Shown: positions 48,566 to 58,120, counted from the first letter of the stretch. The stretch: DNA of 64,000 nt from Persicobacter sp. CCB-QB2 (GCF_001274635.1 NZ_LBGV01000001.1:62001-126000); one strand, 5' to 3'. A program made the numbers and translations. Notes: a model not told the origin generated them from the sequence alone.

Positions 48566-50085
48566 TTAGTTGCAATCCCAATAAACCCCTTTCACCGTGA
48601 GATCTGTTTCCGTGGGGGTAGTCAATAGATTCAGATTGTTGGCGCCATCACAAAGCTTCACATTTTCAAAGGAAATATGGATGGTCGGGCTTCCACTACC
48701 CGGTGCCATTTCAAAAAGTTTACTTATGCCGCCTACGTTAAAGGTGGTGTTTTTGATGGAGAAGTTACTGCATTCCATGCCATAAAAAACTAATAAACCA
48801 TTATTGGGACCGGTAAAGGTTCCCCGACGATCTCAACATTTCGGATAGGATCTCTGAATTCAAAATAACGGTTACAAGACCCTCCGCCATCTACTATTGG
48901 GTTTTCAATATAAAGGTCATCTCCCCCAATGCCATCGAATTTATCCCATGTTCCTCCCTGTTGGGTATATTCTCCGATAAAGAAGGGCGCGTTGGTTCCT
49001 GTGCACGCTACAACAGGGTTAATAATCCGATTATTATCACTCCTGATTAGGAAACCCCCATTGCCATTTTTTACGGTGCAATTGATCCAGTCTATATCGG
49101 AGGCTGCTCCATGGGTACTAAATCCTGATCGCCAGTCCGTATCGGTTTCGCAGTTTTCAATTCTGATATTCCGACTTACAGGTACTTCATTATAACCGGA
49201 TATCTCGAAGGAGTGCTTATTGTTATAACCCTTACAGTTTTTTATAAGACCGTCTTCAGCTCCGGAAATATAAAAGCCGTAACCGTGCGGATTGCTGGTA
49301 GAGCGCCCATGCAAAATTCCCTCGGCATAAAGGTCAGTATATTCAAAGCCGTAAACATTCATAATTCGGAAGCCCTGCCAACAGCCTTCCGTGGGGTCTA
49401 TGAGGTTGATGTTTTTATAAAATACATTAGTGGCAAATTCCATGGACATGGCGATGGAATTGTTGGAAACCCGTAAGGTAAAGTCTTGCATACCTACATT
49501 GTCCACGAAATTATAGGTGGCAATTCTCGGTGTTGATTTATAGTCTAATTTGATTGGAGATTCGACGGTAATCGTCCCCCCACTGATGGACTTCACCACC
49601 GCTCCTTCGCCATTTTTGTAATAACCCCTCAGGCCGCAGTATAAATCCTGCGAGAAGATCAGGAATTTTTCTCCTACGGCTAATTCCGGATTTCCATTGA
49701 CGGTAAAGGTGGTCGCACCTGCCGCAATGTTTCCACTAACATTAAAACGCCCCTGGTCTCCACGGCCTGTTTTTCGGCTACCTTTCAGGGTGATAGCTGT
49801 GCCCGTGGTGGAAATAATAGTGGTAGCATCTTTTCCTTTCCCCTGAAGGATATTGTTCCCTCCGGCGATGGTGCCATTGCAGCGGAAAGTACCAGAGGAA
49901 AGTTGCACCGTCTTACCTTGCTTAAATGCCTGGTTGATTTCATTTTGATCCGCATTTCCGTTACACTGAAAATCCGCTTCATTTTTTTCTGCCTGGGTAG
50001 CATCATTTGCCGCTACTTTGATTTGTGCAAAGAGAATGGAGGGGAGTAATAATAAGAATAATAAGCCGGTGAATTTCATTTGCAT
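48566..50085 (-). pseudogene. Secreted beta-helix protein, frameshifted paralogue of the gene at 50790
   Basis: The main frame from ATG 50085 encodes signal peptide MKFTGLLFLLLLPSILFAQ and most of a right-handed beta-helix protein, matching the neighbour closely (GRSTSNPHGYGFYISGAEDG, SFEISGYNEVPVSRNIRIEN). After RNVEIVGE the frame is lost (EPLPVPIMVY stop at 48790). The missing C-terminus continues in another frame, MECSNFSIKNTTFNVGG to YWDCN, ending at 48566. One extra base in the C-run at 48822-48825 (G-run on the coding strand) would restore GGTFTGPNNGLLVFYGMECS, as in the intact paralogue. It is therefore either a real inactivating deletion or a homopolymer sequencing error. Confidence 0.88.
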
Positions 50086-50789
50086 GATGGTTTTCTTTTT
50101 AAAACAGAATAAAAAGGAATTCCTCCCTCATTGGGGATAGAAAAAATGAAATAGGCCGATGTGAAAGGGTAAGTGGTGTTGATCAGGAATTTAGGAGCAA
50201 CAAACCACAATGAAAACGGACAAGCTTCTTGAAAGTTGTGCCCCTATTGTAAAAGCAAAGCGGACTTTGGTCCGTATGGATAAAAGATATAATACGGGTT
50301 GAAAAATATGGAGATGGGGAAGATTTCATTATTAAGGGAAGGGAGCTTTTCTTTCTTGGGGAGGTGTTGTTTCCTTTTTTGTTTATAACCAGGGGTTTAT
50401 GTTTTGGTGTTCATGCGTTGAGATAATTTTGTCTTGAATAAAAAAAGGATTATTCAGAGTGAAATTTTGCTGCTTTCGGTTGGTGAAGGTAGAGCTACTC
50501 TTAGGGTTATAATTTTTTTAGGGCAGTTTTTTTTCTTTGTTTATTAGTGACAAAAAAGCCACAGCTTCCCTAAGCTGATTTGTTGCTGCTTCAAAATCTG
50601 CATTAGCTGCAAGGCGGGAAAGCGGAAGGAATAGTTTCTTATTTTGAGTTTTTCCAGCGAAACAGCTGAATGCGGAGAGAGTAGCATTACTCAAATTCAG
50701 GCTGTAAATAAATCAGCCAAACCACTGACCAATACGCTGTTCTTTTAAGGTATCGGCTTGGTACCAGACAAATGGCTGTGAAATAGGAG
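50086..50789. other. Long gene-free stretch between two paralogues
   Basis: 704 bp. It holds a solo repeat terminus at 50281-50299 (TATAATACGGGTT) and a degraded TIR element at about 50590-50700; the rest is T-rich with no convincing frame. Confidence 0.55.
50590..50700 (-). repeat. Degraded TIR element (copy 9)
   Basis: GCATTAGCTGCAAGGCGGGAA, AGGAATAGTTTCTTATTTTG (approximately), GAGTTTTTCCAGCGAAACAG and GAGAGAGTAGCATTACTC correspond to the conserved half in reverse orientation, but clear termini are missing. Confidence 0.65.
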
Positions 50790-52298
50790 TTAATCACAAT
50801 TCCAATCTATTCCGCTGAATTGCAGATCTGTCGCTACGGGGGAAGTCAACAGGTCCTGAGGGGCACCGCCTCCGCAGAGCTGTACATTTTCAAAAGAGAC
50901 CTGCAGGGTGGTGTTGTAAGTAGTTTCGCCTTTACCCGGCTGCATCTCGAATAGATGCTTTAACCCTTTTATATTGAAGTAACAGTTTTTGAGGGTGAAA
51001 TTGCTGCATTCCATACCGTAGAAAATGAGTAGGCCATTCTTTGCCCCAGTAAAAGAGCCACCGACCACTTCCATATTCCGGATAGGGTCCCGGAATTCAA
51101 AGTAACAATTAGTGACGCCGGCGCCGTCTACGGTGGGGTTTTCGATATAGAGGTTGTCTCCCCCAATGCCATCAAATTTGTCCCAGGTGCCATTTTGCTG
51201 GGTGTACTCACCAATAAAAAAAGCGGAATTATAATCACGACATTCCACTACCGGGTTAATGATACGGTTATTGTCACTCCTAATCAGGAACCCACCATTG
51301 GCATTTTTGGCCGTGCAATTGATCCAGTCTATATCGCTGGCGGCACCGTGGGTACTAAATCCTGCCCGCCAGTCATTGTCGGTTTCACAATTCTCCAGGC
51401 GGATGTTACGGCTGACCGGTACTTCCAGATAGCCGGAAATTTCAAAGGAATGTTTGTTATTATACCCTTTGCAATTTTTGATGATGCCATCTTCGGCGCC
51501 GGAGATGTAAAAGCCATAGCCATGAGGTGTCGTGGTGGAACGTCCGTGTAGTATGCCTGAGGCGTACAGATTACTATATTCAAAGCCATAAACATTATTA
51601 ACGCTGAAGCCCTGCCAACACTTCTCCGTAGGATCAATCAGGTCGATGTTTTTGTAAAAGGCATTGGTTGCATATTTGATCATCAGCGCAACTTCTCCAT
51701 TTCTGGTTTCGAGCGTAAAGTTCTCCATCCCTACATTATCATGGAACTGGTAGGTCACGATGCGGGCATTCTTCTTGTAATCCAGTTTCAATGGTTGTTG
51801 TAGATTAATGGTTCCCCCGATGGCTGATTTCACCACAGCGCCTTCACCGTTCATATAATAGCCTCTCAGCCCGCAATACAGATCATCTGAGGCGATCAGA
51901 ATAATATCTCCTGAACCGATATTGGGATTACCCCGGACATTGATGGCATTTGAGCCGGCATTTAACTCTCCTGTGGCATTAAATCGGGCAAGTAAACGAC
52001 CTTCAAAATGAATTCCATTCTTAGCGGTGGTGATGATCTTGGTGGCGTTCTTTCCTTGTCCGCGAAGAATATTATTTCCTCCTTTGATTTCCCCATTGCA
52101 GTTAAAGGTTCCGGAGGAAAGCTCTACGATTTTACCCTGCTTGAGGGCGTCATTAATTTCTTTTTGATCAGCATTTCCATTGCACTTGAGATTTGCAGCA
52201 TTGATTTCTGCGGCGGTGGCATCTTTGGCAGCAACTTTAATTTGGGCAATGGAAAGTAAAGGAAGGAAGCAAAGTGTCAATACGCTGATCAGTTGCAT
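50790..52298 (-). CDS. Secreted right-handed beta-helix protein (intact paralogue)
   Basis: 502 residues. The signal peptide covers about 1-19 (MQLISVLTLCFLPLLSIAQ). The N-terminal domain has the motif CNGNADQKEINDALKQGK and ELSSGTFNCNGEI, which resembles the first coil of pectate-lyase-3-type beta-helices. The central region (about 190-420) has PbH1-type repeats (NCKGYNNKHSFEISGYLEVP, IDWINCTAKNANGGFLIRSD). Paired Cys recur through the chain. It ends SGIDWNCD with no T9SS sorting domain, so export to the surface would need another route. It is a polysaccharide-binding or lyase-like protein by fold; no catalytic residues assigned. It is a tandem duplicate of the frameshifted gene at 48566. 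Confidence 0.85.
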   Translation of the reverse strand: MQLISVLTLCFLPLLSIAQIKVAAKDATAAEINAANLKCNGNADQKEINDALKQGKIVELSSGTFNCNGEIKGGNNILRGQGKNATKIITTAKNGIHFEGRLLARFNATGELNAGSNAINVRGNPNIGSGDIILIASDDLYCGLRGYYMNGEGAVVKSAIGGTINLQQPLKLDYKKNARIVTYQFHDNVGMENFTLETRNGEVALMIKYATNAFYKNIDLIDPTEKCWQGFSVNNVYGFEYSNLYASGILHGRSTTTPHGYGFYISGAEDGIIKNCKGYNNKHSFEISGYLEVPVSRNIRLENCETDNDWRAGFSTHGAASDIDWINCTAKNANGGFLIRSDNNRIINPVVECRDYNSAFFIGEYTQQNGTWDKFDGIGGDNLYIENPTVDGAGVTNCYFEFRDPIRNMEVVGGSFTGAKNGLLIFYGMECSNFTLKNCYFNIKGLKHLFEMQPGKGETTYNTTLQVSFENVQLCGGGAPQDLLTSPVATDLQFSGIDWNCD

Positions 52299-52405
52299 AA
52301 AAAGATTTTTCTTTTTTTAACCGATTTTAGAGCCAACCTTCCCGTAACATTGGAGAAAGTCCAGAATAGGTCAGATGAATAGCGGAATTATCTTATAGGA
52401 GGGCT

Positions 52406-52440
52406 AAAAAAAAAGAGGAAGCCTGCTAAGCTTCCTCTTC
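52406..52440 (-). terminator. Terminator of the CYTH gene (reverse strand)
   Basis: Reverse strand: AAGAGGAAGC / GCTTCCTCTT stem, loop TTAGCAG, then nine T. Confidence 0.9.
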
Positions 52441-52445
52441 TTTTT

Positions 52446-52943
52446 TTATTCCTGAATAACTTTTTTCTGTTCTGCTTCCGGCCAATCCTTAAAGGGATAG
52501 TTTACCAATGAAGCATTATAGAATTTCGGATCTTCCGTTACTTCCTCAGCTATCCAGTCCGGTTTTTCAAATTCGGTATCTTCCGAAGGCAATTCAATCT
52601 CCGCTATGACCAGACCCTGGTTTTCGCCGTGAAATTCATCAATTTCCCAAATGAATCCCGCCCATGGAATTACATAGCGGTGCTTTTCAATGGTGGGACG
52701 AATGCAGAGCTCATTGAGCATTTCCTCGGCCTCATCCATCGGGATGTCATATTCAAACTCCGAACGGGTAGCGCCTTCTGTAATGCCTTTAATGGTCAGG
52801 AAGGCATCATCTCCTGCAATCCGTACTCTTACCGTCCGGTCTTTATCCGCATTCAAGTATCCCTGGTGGAAATAAGTACCGGAAGCCAGCGACTTATAAG
52901 CATCCGAGGACACTAAAAATTTGCGTTCAATTTCTTTAGCCAT
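52446..52943 (-). CDS. CYTH-domain phosphohydrolase/cyclase family protein
   Basis: 165 residues, one CYTH domain. The diagnostic ExExK is in MAKEIERKFLV (Glu4, Glu6, Lys8). Further tunnel residues come from RTVRVRIAGDDAFLTIKG, EKHRYVIPWAG, WEIDEFHG and LVIAEIELPSED, giving alternating charged strands that form the triphosphate tunnel. Bacterial single-domain CYTH proteins are usually inorganic triphosphatases; class IV adenylate cyclase is an alternative. Cytoplasmic; single-gene unit with a strong terminator. Confidence 0.93.
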   Translation of the reverse strand: MAKEIERKFLVSSDAYKSLASGTYFHQGYLNADKDRTVRVRIAGDDAFLTIKGITEGATRSEFEYDIPMDEAEEMLNELCIRPTIEKHRYVIPWAGFIWEIDEFHGENQGLVIAEIELPSEDTEFEKPDWIAEEVTEDPKFYNASLVNYPFKDWPEAEQKKVIQE

Positions 52944-53015
52944 GTTGGTTCAAAAAGTGATTGGGCAACAAATTAAGTAAAAAACCCCTTCCGTCGCAAG
53001 GCGATTGTGCAAACA

Positions 53016-53060
53016 TAAAAAAATCCCGCTGCCCTCCAGCCCGGGAGCGCATGCGGGATT
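53016..53060 (-). terminator. Terminator of pruA (reverse strand)
   Basis: Reverse strand: AATCCCGC / GCGGGATT stem (8 bp) with a GC-rich loop followed by seven T. Confidence 0.85.
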
Positions 53061-53083
53061 AATTTTTTATTTCCGGTCTTGGA

Positions 53084-54715
53084 TTATTCCGCGTCCATGA
53101 ATGGGTAACGGTGATCTACCGGAGGAACAAAGGTCTCCTTGATGGTGCGTGGAGAAACCCAACGCAACAAGTTGATCATTGATCCCGCCTTATCGTTTGT
53201 ACCGGAAGCACGGCCACCACCAAATGGTTGCTGTCCTACTACTGCACCGGTAGGCTTGTCATTGATATAGAAGTTACCTGCCGCATTACGCAAAGCTTTT
53301 GTAGCTAAAGAAGCTGCATAACGATCCTGAGAGAAGATCGCACCCGTCAAGGCGTAAGGTGAAGTTTGGTCTACAATTTCCAATGCCAAACCGAAGTCAT
53401 TCGCATCGTAAACGTAAATGGTCAATACCGGACCAAAGATTTCCTCAACCATAGTGGTAGACTGAGGATCGTGTGACAACAATACGGTAGGCTCCACGAA
53501 ATAACCTTTAGACTTGTCATAGTTACCACCAGCAATTACTTCCACCATATCGTTGGCTTTGGCACCATCGATATAACCTGCGATATTGTCGAAAGATTTC
53601 TCGTCGATTACTGCGTTCACGAAGTTGGTGAAATCCTCTACAGGGCCCATCTTCAATTCCGCAATCTTCGCGACCAACTTCTCTTTTACTTCCTCCCAAA
53701 TGGTGTGTGGGATATAAGCGCGAGATGCAGCAGAACATTTCTGTCCCTGGAATTCGAATGCACCACGAACCATACCGATTACCAAGGCATCGATATTAGC
53801 CGATTCATGCGCTACAATGAAATCCTTACCACCTGTCTCGCCAACAATACGTGGGTATGATTTATATTTGTGGATGTTCTCGCCAATAGTTTTCCAGATG
53901 TGCTGGAATACACCAGTAGATCCGGTGAAGTGGATACCGGCAAATTCAGGGTGGTTGAAGATCACCTCACCAGCAACAGGACCGGAAACGTGTACCAGGT
54001 TAATTACCCCGTCAGGAACACCCGCCTCTTTGAATACTTCCATCAACACATTGGCAGAGTAAATCTGCGTGTTAGAAGCCTTCCAAACTACGGTGTTACC
54101 CATCATCGCAGCGGAAGTAGGCAAATTACCCGCAATAGCGGTGAAGTTGAATGGCGTTAAAGCAAATACGAAGCCTTCCAACGGACGCTGCTCCAAACGG
54201 TTCCAGATACCGTCTGCAGAGTTGGGCTGCTGCTCGTAAATCTCTTGCATATAAGCAACGTTGAAACGCAAGAAGTCGATGATCTCACAAGCAGAATCAA
54301 TCTCTGCCTGATAAGCACTTTTCGACTGTCCCAACATCGTAGCTGCATTTAATTTAGCTCTGTATGGTCCGGCAATCAAATCTGCTGCTTTCAGGAAAAT
54401 AGCCGCGCGGTGTTCCCAGCTCAAATCTTCCCAGTCTGCTTTTGCTGCCAGGGCTGCATCAATCGCTTGCTCTACGTGTGCTGCATCACCCTCATGGTAA
54501 TGTCCAAGAATATGTTGATGATCGTGAGGAGGATTCATCGGCTTGGTGTTGCCGGTTCGTACTTCTTCACCACCGATAAACATCGGTACATCCACCGTAG
54601 TGGAACGTGCCGCCTCCAAAGCTGCTTTTAATGCCTCGCGCTCTTTAGATCCTGGTGCGTAATTCAACACAGGCTCGTTTTTAGGGGTCGGAACGTTAAA
54701 TACTCCTTTTGCCAT
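53084..54715 (-). CDS. pruA: L-glutamate gamma-semialdehyde (1-pyrroline-5-carboxylate) dehydrogenase
   Basis: 543 residues, aldehyde dehydrogenase fold. The catalytic Cys327 is in QGQKCSAASRAY and the general base Glu in IVGETGGKDF. NAD contacts include FALTPFNFTAIAGNLP and VWKASNTQIYSANVL, with EEIFGPVLTIYVY toward the C-terminus. The N-terminal extension and NEPVLNYAPGSKER match the single-domain P5C dehydrogenases of eukaryotes and Bacteroidota (ALDH4). It oxidises glutamate semialdehyde to glutamate in proline catabolism. No proline dehydrogenase is adjacent. Confidence 0.95.
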   Translation of the reverse strand: MAKGVFNVPTPKNEPVLNYAPGSKEREALKAALEAARSTTVDVPMFIGGEEVRTGNTKPMNPPHDHQHILGHYHEGDAAHVEQAIDAALAAKADWEDLSWEHRAAIFLKAADLIAGPYRAKLNAATMLGQSKSAYQAEIDSACEIIDFLRFNVAYMQEIYEQQPNSADGIWNRLEQRPLEGFVFALTPFNFTAIAGNLPTSAAMMGNTVVWKASNTQIYSANVLMEVFKEAGVPDGVINLVHVSGPVAGEVIFNHPEFAGIHFTGSTGVFQHIWKTIGENIHKYKSYPRIVGETGGKDFIVAHESANIDALVIGMVRGAFEFQGQKCSAASRAYIPHTIWEEVKEKLVAKIAELKMGPVEDFTNFVNAVIDEKSFDNIAGYIDGAKANDMVEVIAGGNYDKSKGYFVEPTVLLSHDPQSTTMVEEIFGPVLTIYVYDANDFGLALEIVDQTSPYALTGAIFSQDRYAASLATKALRNAAGNFYINDKPTGAVVGQQPFGGGRASGTNDKAGSMINLLRWVSPRTIKETFVPPVDHRYPFMDAE

Positions 54716-54995
54716 GATAGCAGTGTATTTTATTTGATTGATAATATTTATGCTTTCTGCTTCTCAGAAAAGCCAAGCCTTCAGAGAAGGCTCCTAAAGT
54801 TAAAAGAATCCGTGGAGAATAGAAAATTAAGATTCCCTCCAAATGCTATTCTCTAAAGCAGAATTAGAAGATGATTTAGTGCCAAAGTCAGGCCTGAGGC
54901 CAAATTTTCACCTGAAATTGTTTCCTTCTTCAAGGAGTGAAAAGAAAGGTGGCGGACTGACATTCTTTGTGAAAATGAAGTGATAGGCGTGTTTT

Positions 54996-55252
54996 TGGGG
55001 CAGTGCTTCGTATGCACTTCGCACCGGGCTATCAGCAGTCGCTCTTTTCCAGGGCCGCTACGCTTTTAGGCCGGGAAAAGGAGCTCCAACAATGCTTCTA
55101 TCCCTCTGCCGGTTTGGGGCGGGTAGCTTTGCGGGCGATGAGCCCGCCCGGGGCAAGGATGAAGCGGGTTTGTTTAAACCACAGCGGCCCAAAAGGCCGA
55201 TGGGGTGAGCCGCGCCAGCCTGATGCTGACGTCTAAGCGGCAGCAGCCCCCA
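54996..55252 (+). repeat. GC-rich intergenic repeat, copy D (complete)
   Basis: Starts TTTTGGGGCAG (from 54993), contains CGGGCTATCAGCAGTCGCTC, GGGCCGCTACGC, TTCTATCCCTCTGCCGG, GATGAAGCGGGTTTGTTTAA, GCGGCCCAAAAGGCCGATGG and GGTGAGCCGCGCCAGCC, and ends GCGGCAGCAGCCCCCAAAAA. Left and right ends form an imperfect terminal inverted repeat. Confidence 0.88.
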
Positions 55253-55304
55253 AAAAAATACCGCTAGTGGTTAGCTGTTTTGATATTCCAATAGCGGTAA
55301 AATT

Positions 55305-55652
55305 TTAGGCCTTTAATTTGGGGTTGTTTTTATGCCGGTCGGCATCCCGGATATTTTTCTTTTCCAGGTTTTTACGAAGGGCATCGGTAAGGTCGATACC
55401 GGTCTGGTTGGCCAGGCAGATGAGCACCCACAGCACATCGGCCATTTCATCGCCCAGGTTTTTGGCCAGGTCCGATTTTTTAAACGACTGGTCGCCATAG
55501 GTGCGGGCCATGATGCGGGCCAGTTCACCCACTTCTTCGGTCAGTATGGCCATATTAGTGAGCTCACTGAAATAGCGAACGCCCACGGTTTTGATCCAGT
55601 GATCCACCATTTCCTGGGCTTGTCGGATGCTGATGTCTTCTTGTTTTTCCAT
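55305..55652 (-). CDS. MazG-like nucleotide pyrophosphohydrolase
   Basis: 115 residues with the MazG/all-alpha NTP-PPase metal motif: EEVGELAR (about 38-45, E-E-x-x-E) and GDEMADVLWVLICLAN (about 67-82, E-x-x-D). Short single-domain enzymes of this group hydrolyse (d)NTPs or non-canonical nucleotides to the monophosphate. It starts 3 bp after the dtd stop, so the two are co-transcribed, both with a quality-control role. Confidence 0.9.
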   Translation of the reverse strand: MEKQEDISIRQAQEMVDHWIKTVGVRYFSELTNMAILTEEVGELARIMARTYGDQSFKKSDLAKNLGDEMADVLWVLICLANQTGIDLTDALRKNLEKKNIRDADRHKNNPKLKA

Positions 55653-55655
55653 GGT

Positions 55656-56108
55656 TTATGCTCTGTTTTTACTGTCGATCCAAATGGTCACCGGGCCATC
55701 ATTGGTCAGGCTTACCTGCATGTCGGCACCAAATTCTCCGGTGAACACCGGCTTGCCCAGGGCTCCTTCCGTTTGCTTGATGAAAGTTTCATATAGGGGA
55801 ATGGCCTGATCTGGCTTTGCCGCATTGATGAAGGAAGGACGGTTGCCTTTTTTAGTGGAAGCGTGCAGGGTGAACTGGCTCACCAGCATGATGTCGCCGC
55901 CTATATCCAAAACGCTGCGATTCATTTTTCCCTCTTCGTCTCCGAATATTCTCAGGTTGATGATTTTATTGACCAGCCATTGAATATCCTCTTGGCCGTC
56001 TTCATTCTCTATCCCTATGAAAACGACCAGCCCTTGTGCGAAGCCCCCTTTATCCACGCCATCAGCTGTGATGTGCGCATCTTTTGCTCTTTGAATTAAT
56101 ACCCGCAT
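55656..56108 (-). CDS. dtd: D-aminoacyl-tRNA deacylase
   Basis: 150 residues. Family motifs are MRVLIQRAKDAHIT at the N-terminus, the SQFTLHAS block (about 77-84, catalytic Thr/Ser region), KKGNRPSF, and the NDGPVTIWIDS block near the C-terminus that carries the Gly-Pro chiral-selectivity motif. It removes D-amino acids wrongly attached to tRNA. It leads a two-gene operon with the MazG-like gene. Confidence 0.96.
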   Translation of the reverse strand: MRVLIQRAKDAHITADGVDKGGFAQGLVVFIGIENEDGQEDIQWLVNKIINLRIFGDEEGKMNRSVLDIGGDIMLVSQFTLHASTKKGNRPSFINAAKPDQAIPLYETFIKQTEGALGKPVFTGEFGADMQVSLTNDGPVTIWIDSKNRA

Positions 56109-56310
56109 GATGATTATTTTATAGCCGTGAAATTACATTTTTCCGGCGAAGGAAAAAGCCGGAGCGGGATGCTTTATTTTTACTAAGCGTTTTTTCCGGA
56201 TAGACTTATAGCAGGCCTGTACATCAAAATACCTGTAAAATTAAACCATTTCTTACGTCATTCGTTGTAATAAACATTGTTTTAAATGAATACTTTAAAT
56301 ACAAGATCAG

Positions 56311-56697
56311 GTGGAAGCAGAACCTTATAAAGTGCTTCATCATGACCTTGGTTATGTAGAGGCCGGATGTTCGGGATTTGTGGAGGAACAAAAGTTCAGG
56401 CAGTGGGGAGAGACAATTCTGAGGTTCGCTCAGCAGAAAGGGGTTAGCCGTTTGCTGATCGATCTACAGGATTTAAAAGTCCTTCGTCCAGGGAATCAAA
56501 TTTTTATTAGGGAAGAATGGTTTCCGGAAGCGTTGGAGCGAGGCATTAGCCGCTTTGCGATTTTGGAGCCGACGAATTTTTTTGGTAACGCATCAGTGAA
56601 GCAAGCGGTGGATCTTGCGCCGGAATTATTCGAAAAAGTGGAATTTGAGTATTTTCTTCAGCGGGAGGCTGCTGAGGATTGGCTACTCGGAAAATAA
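56311..56697 (+). CDS. Small STAS/SpoIIAA-like protein
   Basis: 128 residues from GTG 56311, the first start codon in frame (no in-frame ATG near the N-terminus). The alternation of beta strands and helices (RLLIDLQDLKVL, REEWFPEALERGISRFAILE, ASVKQAVDLAPELFEKVEFE) resembles the SpoIIAA-like/STAS fold found in many Bacteroidota. No catalytic motif. It may be a regulatory or lipid-binding module. It has its own terminator. Confidence 0.75.
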   Translation: MEAEPYKVLHHDLGYVEAGCSGFVEEQKFRQWGETILRFAQQKGVSRLLIDLQDLKVLRPGNQIFIREEWFPEALERGISRFAILEPTNFFGNASVKQAVDLAPELFEKVEFEYFLQREAAEDWLLGK

Positions 56698-56700
56698 ATC

Positions 56701-56730
56701 AAAAGCCCGCTGATAATCGGCGGGCTTTTG
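56701..56730. terminator. Bidirectional terminator
   Basis: AAAAGCCCGC / GCGGGCTTTT perfect stem around TGATAATCG, A-run and T-run on both sides, between convergent genes. Confidence 0.92.
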
Positions 56731-56781
56731 TTATGAGCGAATTTTTCTGGTCCTCATTATGCTACCCAAAAGATCGGATGA

Positions 56782-57432
56782 TTACACCATTTGGTCATTC
56801 AAAATAATGTTTTTCCCTTCTCCTGCTTCCTGAGCTTTTTGGTACATGGCCTGAGCGACTTGTAGCCCGGCTATGGGTTGGTATTTTTTTAATGGTCCCC
56901 GCAGGAGGAATTTCATAAGAGGGGCCAACGCTTTTCCAATATCCTCGGCTGTACGTTGCTCTTCTCTTTCCCCCATTAATAAGGAGGGGCGGAAGATGGA
57001 ATAACGAGGAAAGTCGAGCTTCCCGATGGCTTGTTCCACTTCTCCCTTTACTTTGTTATAGAAGATAGAAGAATTGGCCTTTGCCCCCATGGCGGTTACT
57101 ATTAAAAAGTGATGGGCTCCTTTTGCCTTGGCGGCCTTGGCAATGTCAATTGGAAACTGGTAATCCACCTGCCGGAAGGCGGCCTGACTACCGGCTTTTT
57201 TAATGGTGGTGCCGAGGCAACAGAAAACATCCCGCACATGGTCTGGTATCTCATGAGTCAAATGCAAAGGCGAAAAGTCGCTTCTGATGAAATGAATTTT
57301 CGGATGGCTGGAAGCCGGTGCCCGCCTTCCCAAAACGTACACCTGGTCATAATGAGGTGATTCCACCAGTAAATTCAGAAGATGCCCTCCGATCAGGCCG
57401 GTTGCCCCGACTAATACTGCAATTTTTGCCAT
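56782..57432 (-). CDS. NAD(P)-binding atypical SDR (TIP30/HTATIP2-like)
   Basis: 216 residues. The cofactor-binding loop is GATGLIGGHL (residues 9-18), followed by a Rossmann fold (VYVLGRR with the Arg after beta2 favouring NADPH). VFCCLGTTIKKAGS and FLIVTAMGAKANSSIFYNKV (containing a Y-x-x-x-K) match the TIP30-like atypical SDR group, as does IFRPSLLMGEREE. The substrate is unknown. The start codon is 2 bp after the upstream thioredoxin-like gene stop, so the two form an operon. Confidence 0.88.
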   Translation of the reverse strand: MAKIAVLVGATGLIGGHLLNLLVESPHYDQVYVLGRRAPASSHPKIHFIRSDFSPLHLTHEIPDHVRDVFCCLGTTIKKAGSQAAFRQVDYQFPIDIAKAAKAKGAHHFLIVTAMGAKANSSIFYNKVKGEVEQAIGKLDFPRYSIFRPSLLMGEREEQRTAEDIGKALAPLMKFLLRGPLKKYQPIAGLQVAQAMYQKAQEAGEGKNIILNDQMV

Positions 57433-57434
57433 GC

Positions 57435-58034
57435 TTATTGATTTAACAAAGCGATAAACTCTTCCTGAATAGTCTGCCCTTTATCCTTGGCGTACCATTT
57501 TTGAATAGCCACATTTTTTTCATCCGGATTGGTACTGCCGGAGGCTTTCCAGTCCAATACAATTTGCTGTGCCGGTGCCGGTCTTGGTCCCCAGGTGAAG
57601 AGTTCCGCTCCGCTTTCGGCATCTACTGCTATAAGTTTAGGAATGGACCTGCCACCATTGGTGAGGTATTTATCCATCACCTCAGGGTTTTCATCTCTTA
57701 AAAGAATTTTCAGTTTAATGTGATCATTCACTTCGGCCATTTTGGCGATGGCCGGAAGGTTGAGGGCGGCATCGCCACACCAGGCTTCAGAGAGTACCAC
57801 CCAATAAATGGGGCGATCAATAGCCTGAAGGTGTTTTTCGGTCTCCTCATTGAGCTTAAAGACTTTTTCTGCTCGCTTCATGCGTTGTACATTAAGCTGC
57901 GTGTATTCGATCATGGCTTCGGACTGATTGTCTCCGGTGGTTTTACCTTCGGACAATAGTTGATCAGTGAGTGCACGGTATTCGGCATAGGAATAAGCCT
58001 GCTCTATTTTTTCAAAAGGAATGGCGATTGACAT
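57435..58034 (-). CDS. Thioredoxin-like protein with WCGDA active-site motif
   Basis: 199 residues. The central thioredoxin-like fold (about 70-170) has SEAWCGDAALNLPAIAK (about 82-98). The first redox Cys is present but the second is Asp-Ala (CGDA), as in the Thioredoxin_9-type family, so a normal dithiol exchange is unlikely. SIPKLIAVDAESGAEL contains the cis-Pro. It probably acts as a monothiol redox or scaffold protein in the cytoplasm. It is the first gene of an operon with the atypical SDR. Confidence 0.85.
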   Translation of the reverse strand: MSIAIPFEKIEQAYSYAEYRALTDQLLSEGKTTGDNQSEAMIEYTQLNVQRMKRAEKVFKLNEETEKHLQAIDRPIYWVVLSEAWCGDAALNLPAIAKMAEVNDHIKLKILLRDENPEVMDKYLTNGGRSIPKLIAVDAESGAELFTWGPRPAPAQQIVLDWKASGSTNPDEKNVAIQKWYAKDKGQTIQEEFIALLNQ

Positions 58035-58120
58035 ATTCTATAAAAATTATATTTCAGAAAAGCTAACGCAAAAAAAGGACTTCCCGCTCTGTTTATAAGG
58101 TCAGGTGGAAGACTTGCGGC

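Noticed and set aside
55003..55236. Open frame at 55003-55236 as a small gene
   Set aside because: It lies entirely in GC-rich repeat copy D, and its peptide is the translation of the repeat.
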